Origin: Planctomycetota bacterium
GTDB lineage: Bacteria > Planctomycetota > Brocadiia > JAJRTI01
DNA length: 9,323 nucleotides
NCBI GenBank assembly: GCA_024278415.1
Contig: JAJRTI010000319.1
Coordinates: 1-9,323, forward strand
Direction: 5' to 3'
Part shown: positions 6,394 to 9,323 of the stretch, piece after piece
Position numbering within the stretch: the first letter of the stretch is position 1
How the letters are laid out: each line of letters opens with the position of its first letter
Translations under genes and position numbers: made by a program
Notes under the pieces: model-generated
Told to the model about the DNA's origin: nothing
What the model saw: only the letters and a program-made list of their open reading frames with translations
Databases searched by the model: none

Positions 6394-8613
6394 TCAGAAC
6401 CCCCAATTGGGATTGTACTCGCCGTCCACGATGAACCGGCCGAGGCGGTGGAAGCGCGCGGTGACCGGCTTGGGCGCGCCTTCGGCTGCGCGGTCGCGCA
6501 ATTCGTCCACGCGGCCCAGGCGCGCGACCACGGACCAACGGTCCACGCGCGCCGCGGAGCCGTTCGCGTCCCAGATCGAGATGCCTTCCGCGCCGGCGTC
6601 GTAGAGGTCCGCGCACTCGCTCAAAAGCTGGTCCATGGGAGGCAAGGCCCAGTCGATGAACGTGGGCGCGACGCGCACGCCGGCGGGCTTGCACACGCGG
6701 GAGTAGAACCGCATGTCGAAGCGCCGCGACTTCGCTCCGCCCACGCGCCAGAAGGGGAGGACCAGGTCCACGAGCCCCTCCTTGCACCAGGCCGCCACGT
6801 CGAGCCCGTAGCGCAGGTTGTCCGCTTCGACGCCCATGACGTATGCGCTCTGCTCGAGCCGCTTGCCGCGGCGTTTGCCCTCCTCGTCGAGCATCGCGCG
6901 GATCTCGCGCATGAACTGCGTCACGATTTCCCCGCGCAGCTTGAGAATGCGCGGGTCGTTGTCCTTGAGCGCCTTCGGATCCTCGCCGTGTTTCTGCTTG
7001 AACAGGTCGCAAAAGGGCTTCTCGAAGAGCGTGAACGGCACCCCGCGCACGAAGATCACGTTCGCCCCATCCGCACCGAAACGCACGGCCTCGCGCAGCA
7101 CGTCCACGAGATGCCGTCGCACCGCGGGCACGGCCAGGCTCATGCGCGCCACGTCCTCGCCTCCGCGGGTGTAGCAGCGCCATTCGGGGTGCTCGCGGTA
7201 GAAGCGGCTGGAGAAGAAATCGCCGAGCGGCGGCGTGTACTGCCACGCGCCCGGGCGAATGCTCACGTGCACCTTCATGCCCGCGTCGTGCGCTCCCTCG
7301 ATGAGCGTCTGCGTGGGGTTGATGCCTTTCTGGGCGAGGATGCGGAGCGCTTCCGCGTACGCGCGGTCGCCGGCGCGTGCGAAATCGTCCAGGCCCTCGC
7401 CGCGCATCTGGCCGACCTTGGACGGGTAGTTCACCATGTCCGCTCCGCCCACTTGGAGCACGAGCGTGCCGAAGTCGGAGTCGCGGTACGCCTCGACCTC
7501 CCGCAGGAGCGACAGCCGCGTCACGGGCCGGCGGCCGTAGATGAAGCTGAAGCCGTCGATGCTCGCCACGAGCCGGCGCAGGGCCGGGTCCGCGCGCTCG
7601 GCTTTGATCCGCGCGACTTCCTCGTCGCTTAGCGGGATCAGCTTCACGTATGCCACGCCCGCCGCGAGCGGCTTGCAGCCGTCTTGCTGCGCGATGTGGA
7701 GCGCCTGGCCGGTGAGGTCCGCGGCCTTGAAAAACACTTCCTCGACTTGGCCTGCGATGCGCGCCCGCCGGACGTACGCCGGGTCGCGGGTCAGCTTGAG
7801 CAGCACGGACTTCGCCTGGCCCAGGGGCGAAGCCATGCCAACGAAAACCGCGTGCCAGCCCTTCGCGTTCAGCGGCAACGTGAGCGCGGGAGCGTCGGTC
7901 TCCTCCGACGCCCAGACCATGCGGCCCTTGCGTGCGCCAATCTCGTACGGGATCACCTTCCACTTGCCATGCGCGGCGCGTTCGGTGAGTGCGGACGCCG
8001 GCTCGGCCAGGCCCATGTCGCTCAAGACGATCGCGTCGCCGGCCCGCGACCATTCGAGCGCGGCGAACCCGCCGCGGGAGGGCGCGGGCTCGATCTGGAT
8101 GTCGTCGAAGTCGAGCGCGCCCGAAACCAGCTTCGTCGCAACCGTGACCCAAATCTGGTCGACAGGATACTCCGTGCGCGGCGCGAGCCGCAGTGCGATG
8201 CGGCGCCAGTCGTACGTGCCGATGGGCAGGTCAACGTATTGGTGCGTCGTCTCGCGATACGGCCGGCCCTTGTAGAGGATGTGGAAGTAGAACCGGGCGA
8301 AGCCGTTGGCGCCCTTGGACGCGTCGCGGCCGCGGAACCAGCCGGACGCGACGTAGAGGCGCGTGCCGGGGTTCTTGAGGAGCTGCCGCCAGGCGCGTTG
8401 CTTCCCGTCGCCCACGGCGCGGCCAGCGCGCGCGCCGCTGTGCGGCGACTCGTCGGTCAGTTCGCACGGCCCGAAGGCCCCGACCGTGATCCACTGGTCG
8501 GGTGCGCCGTTGTCTCGAATCGCTTCGAAGCTGCCGTTGCGGACAAGGCTGTCCTGCGCGAGCGCGGATCCGTAGAGCGAGAGGATGAGGATGCTGAGTC
8601 TATGAGGTGTCAT
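6394..8613 (-). CDS. secreted GHL10-like TIM-barrel protein
   Basis: A 739-residue exported protein. Residues 1-20 are a signal peptide (MTPHRLSILILSLYGSALAQ). Residues 22-176 look like a carbohydrate-binding beta-sandwich, opening with NGSFE and closing with DFDDIQIE. A second beta-rich part spans about 183-330. Residues about 350-700 look like a glycosidase-type TIM barrel of the GHL10 / DUF187 kind: GFSFIYGRRP (354-363), GMKVHVSIRPGAW (445-457), the DG-x6-R stretch at 515-523, VDLVLPFWR (615-623) and GAEGISIWDANG (674-685). It would act on polysaccharide in the periplasm or outside. In related barrels the 515-523 stretch usually reads DG-x3-D-x2-R; here Ile520 replaces the Asp, so activity is uncertain. 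The ATG at 8613 gives the signal peptide; a TTG at 8652 would add 13 residues and fits less well. The ribosome site is weak. Upstream on the same strand is the URO-D gene. Confidence 0.78.
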   Translation of the reverse strand: MTPHRLSILILSLYGSALAQDSLVRNGSFEAIRDNGAPDQWITVGAFGPCELTDESPHSGARAGRAVGDGKQRAWRQLLKNPGTRLYVASGWFRGRDASKGANGFARFYFHILYKGRPYRETTHQYVDLPIGTYDWRRIALRLAPRTEYPVDQIWVTVATKLVSGALDFDDIQIEPAPSRGGFAALEWSRAGDAIVLSDMGLAEPASALTERAAHGKWKVIPYEIGARKGRMVWASEETDAPALTLPLNAKGWHAVFVGMASPLGQAKSVLLKLTRDPAYVRRARIAGQVEEVFFKAADLTGQALHIAQQDGCKPLAAGVAYVKLIPLSDEEVARIKAERADPALRRLVASIDGFSFIYGRRPVTRLSLLREVEAYRDSDFGTLVLQVGGADMVNYPSKVGQMRGEGLDDFARAGDRAYAEALRILAQKGINPTQTLIEGAHDAGMKVHVSIRPGAWQYTPPLGDFFSSRFYREHPEWRCYTRGGEDVARMSLAVPAVRRHLVDVLREAVRFGADGANVIFVRGVPFTLFEKPFCDLFKQKHGEDPKALKDNDPRILKLRGEIVTQFMREIRAMLDEEGKRRGKRLEQSAYVMGVEADNLRYGLDVAAWCKEGLVDLVLPFWRVGGAKSRRFDMRFYSRVCKPAGVRVAPTFIDWALPPMDQLLSECADLYDAGAEGISIWDANGSAARVDRWSVVARLGRVDELRDRAAEGAPKPVTARFHRLGRFIVDGEYNPNWGF

Positions 8614-8670
8614 GGGGTTGGGCCTAGCTGCCGAACTCTTGGGCAAAGGCAATGGTTTGATTCGGAATAT

Positions 8671-8691
8671 CGGAATCCCAACGGGATTCCG
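8671..8691. repeat. hairpin A
   Basis: CGGAATCCC, loop AAC, GGGATTCCG: 9 perfect pairs. It shares 18 of its first 19 or so bases with A' at 8877-8895 in the same reading direction. Confidence 0.75.
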
Positions 8692-8699
8692 TCTTCTAG

Positions 8700-8732
8700 C
8701 CCAGGGTTGCGGACGCAGTCCGCTACCCTGGG
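8700..8732. repeat. hairpin B
   Basis: CCCAGGGTTGCGGAC, loop GCA, GTCCGCTACCCTGGG: 15-base arms with a single mismatch where A would be expected and T is found. The central 20 bases recur at 182-201 with one compensated pair change. Confidence 0.75.
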
Positions 8733-8755
8733 AACATGACGTCGATATCCTATCG

Positions 8756-8813
8756 CCCTTCCCGCCCCACTTCCGAACGCCATATATGGCGTTCGGAAGT
8801 GGGGCGGGAAGGG
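8756..8813. repeat. 58-base perfect palindrome C
   Basis: The arm 8756-8784 is the exact reverse complement of 8785-8813 (29 of 29) with no spacer; the centre is CATATATG. The flanking bases 8755 and 8814 no longer pair. The arms carry the CCCGCCCCAC / GTGGGGCGGG run. It is too symmetric for an ordinary terminator and has no T tract on either side. Confidence 0.85.
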
Positions 8814-8834
8814 AACTGCGGCCAGTCCTCGCAA

Positions 8835-8868
8835 CCCAGGGTTGCGAGCTTCGCTCGCGAACCCTGGG
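8835..8868. repeat. hairpin B'
   Basis: CCCAGGGTTGCGAGC, loop TTC, GCTCGCGAACCCTGGG. The stem is complete apart from one extra G in the right arm, at the same place where B has its mismatch. The inner stem differs from B (GCGAGC against GCGGAC) but pairs fully in each. Confidence 0.75.
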
Positions 8869-8876
8869 CTGGTATA

Positions 8877-8895
8877 CGGAATCCCAACGGGATTC
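8877..8895. repeat. hairpin A'
   Basis: CGGAATCCC, loop AAC, GGGATTC. Seven pairs remain (8879-8885 with 8889-8895); the outer two pairs of A are lost on the right side. Confidence 0.7.
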
Positions 8896-8929
8896 AAATC
8901 GACGAACTTCCCGTAGCGCAATGTCTGCG

Positions 8930-9323
8930 TCACACCCAGCGGCTCTCGTCCATGGGGTACACGCCCCATTCGTCGCGGCAGCGCTTCATTTCGAGGATGT
9001 TCTCTGGCTTGGCGTCGACCGCGAGCGAGTGCGACGAGCCCATGATGAAGCCGCCGCCGGGCGCGGCGTGCTTGAACGCGTAGCGCGCATCGTTGCGGAT
9101 GTCTTCGGGCGTGCCGAGGATGATGTGCTCGTGCCAGATGCCTCCCCAGAGCGCGAGCTTGCCGCCCACGCGTTGCTTGAGGTCGCGCACGTCCATGCCG
9201 CCGGTGGGCTGGATGCCTTCGTACGCGTCGTAGCCCACGGTCACGAAGTCCTCGACGATTTCGTTGATGTTGCCGCAGCAGTGCTTGAGCACCTTGAAGC
9301 CCATGCGGTGCGCCTTCTCGCAG
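8930..9323 (-). CDS. URO-D family protein, C-terminal part
   Basis: The last 130 residues or so of a protein whose start lies beyond the right edge; the frame is open through 9322, so the ATG at 9304 is only an internal Met. The sequence fits the uroporphyrinogen decarboxylase (URO-D) superfamily: LKHCCGNINEIVEDF is the family's H-x-C-G-N strand, followed by GYDAYEGIQP and GGGFIMGSSHSL, then PENILEM near the end. The family includes HemE and many corrinoid or methyl-transfer relatives (MtaA type). HCCGN rather than a HemE-like pattern, and an unusual C-terminus (WGVYPMDESRWV), make a non-HemE member more likely. It lies upstream of the secreted barrel protein on the same strand, but 316 bases of repeats separate them, so a shared operon is doubtful. 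Confidence 0.85.
   Translation of the reverse strand, partial: CEKAHRMGFKVLKHCCGNINEIVEDFVTVGYDAYEGIQPTGGMDVRDLKQRVGGKLALWGGIWHEHIILGTPEDIRNDARYAFKHAAPGGGFIMGSSHSLAVDAKPENILEMKRCRDEWGVYPMDESRWV

Larger units (their letters stand above)
8671..8895. repeat. mirror-symmetric hairpin array A-B-C-B'-A'
   Basis: Five inverted repeats are arranged symmetrically: A (8671-8691), 8 bases, B (8700-8732), 23 bases, the perfect palindrome C (8756-8813), 21 bases, B' (8835-8868), 8 bases, A' (8877-8895). The reverse complement of the right half (A'-spacer-B') aligns with the left half, including the spacers (TCTTCTAG against TATACCAG, five of eight). So a two-hairpin unit is present twice, head to head around C. 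The halves have diverged from each other while each hairpin keeps its own pairing. The organisation recalls REPIN/BIME elements; no RAYT transposase is in the window. The array separates the URO-D gene from the barrel gene and would be transcribed between them if they share an mRNA. Confidence 0.75.

Noticed and set aside
6448..7632. 394-residue plus-strand open frame opposite the barrel gene
   Set aside because: Its composition (His/Arg/Val/Ala-rich) mirrors codons of the minus-strand gene and shows no domain.
6329..8152. Long minus-strand open frame overlapping the barrel gene
   Set aside because: It is an Arg/Gly/Ala-rich shadow in another frame of a gene with signal peptide and domain structure; long empty frames are expected at this GC content.
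8666..8694. Promoter for the barrel gene
   Set aside because: GATATT on the minus strand could be a -10, but no acceptable -35 lies 16-18 bases upstream.
8756..8813. Intrinsic terminator
   Set aside because: The stem is perfect, but neither strand has a T run after it and the palindrome has no natural loop, so it is better described as a repeat.

Overview
The window is GC-rich, about two thirds G+C by eye. It carries seven apparently intact protein genes, one gene cut by the right edge, and one broken toxin gene. Intergenic stretches are long and full of short hairpin repeats. The -10 boxes are sigma70-like TATAAT, and coding starts mostly have GGAG/GAGG-type ribosome sites, so this is a bacterium. 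A URO-D family protein, a secreted TIM-barrel glycosidase-like protein, a Tyr/Trp-rich secreted TPR protein and AATCCC/CCCAGGGTTG hairpin repeats remind me of Planctomycetes/Verrucomicrobia/Lentisphaerae or Hydrogenedentota-type genomes. That placement is an inference from general resemblance, not a proven assignment.

Layout, left to right. Positions 1-371 hold no gene, only a cluster of short hairpin repeats. A D-2-hydroxyacid dehydrogenase lies on the minus strand (372-1394). A 302-base divergent region follows, with three consecutive inverted repeats and an ATTATAAT core that can serve as a -10 box on both strands. On the plus strand come a secreted aromatic-rich TPR protein (1697-2542) and a GNAT acetyltransferase (2660-3652). 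Everything after that is on the minus strand: a cytoplasmic alpha/beta-hydrolase (3704-4636), a CDP-alcohol phosphatidyltransferase-like membrane protein (5111-5791), a DUF433 antitoxin (6042-6278) whose overlapping DUF5615 toxin partner is only a 25-codon stub (5968-6045), a large secreted GHL10-like protein (6394-8613), and the C-terminal part of a URO-D family protein (8930-9323).

The genes do not form one evident pathway. The esterase-like hydrolase, hydroxyacid dehydrogenase, URO-D family protein and secreted barrel protein would suit a degrader of complex organic matter, but this is inference. The DUF433/DUF5615 pair is a type II toxin-antitoxin-like module in which the antitoxin survives with its own promoter and the toxin has lost its middle.

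The most unusual structure is at 8671-8895, between the URO-D and barrel genes. Two copies of a two-hairpin unit face each other in mirror order (A-B-C-B'-A') around a perfect 58-base palindrome with no spacer. The core of hairpin B recurs at 182-201 with a compensated base-pair change, so this is a dispersed, structure-conserving repeat family, perhaps REPIN-like. No transposase, tRNA, rRNA or CRISPR array was found.
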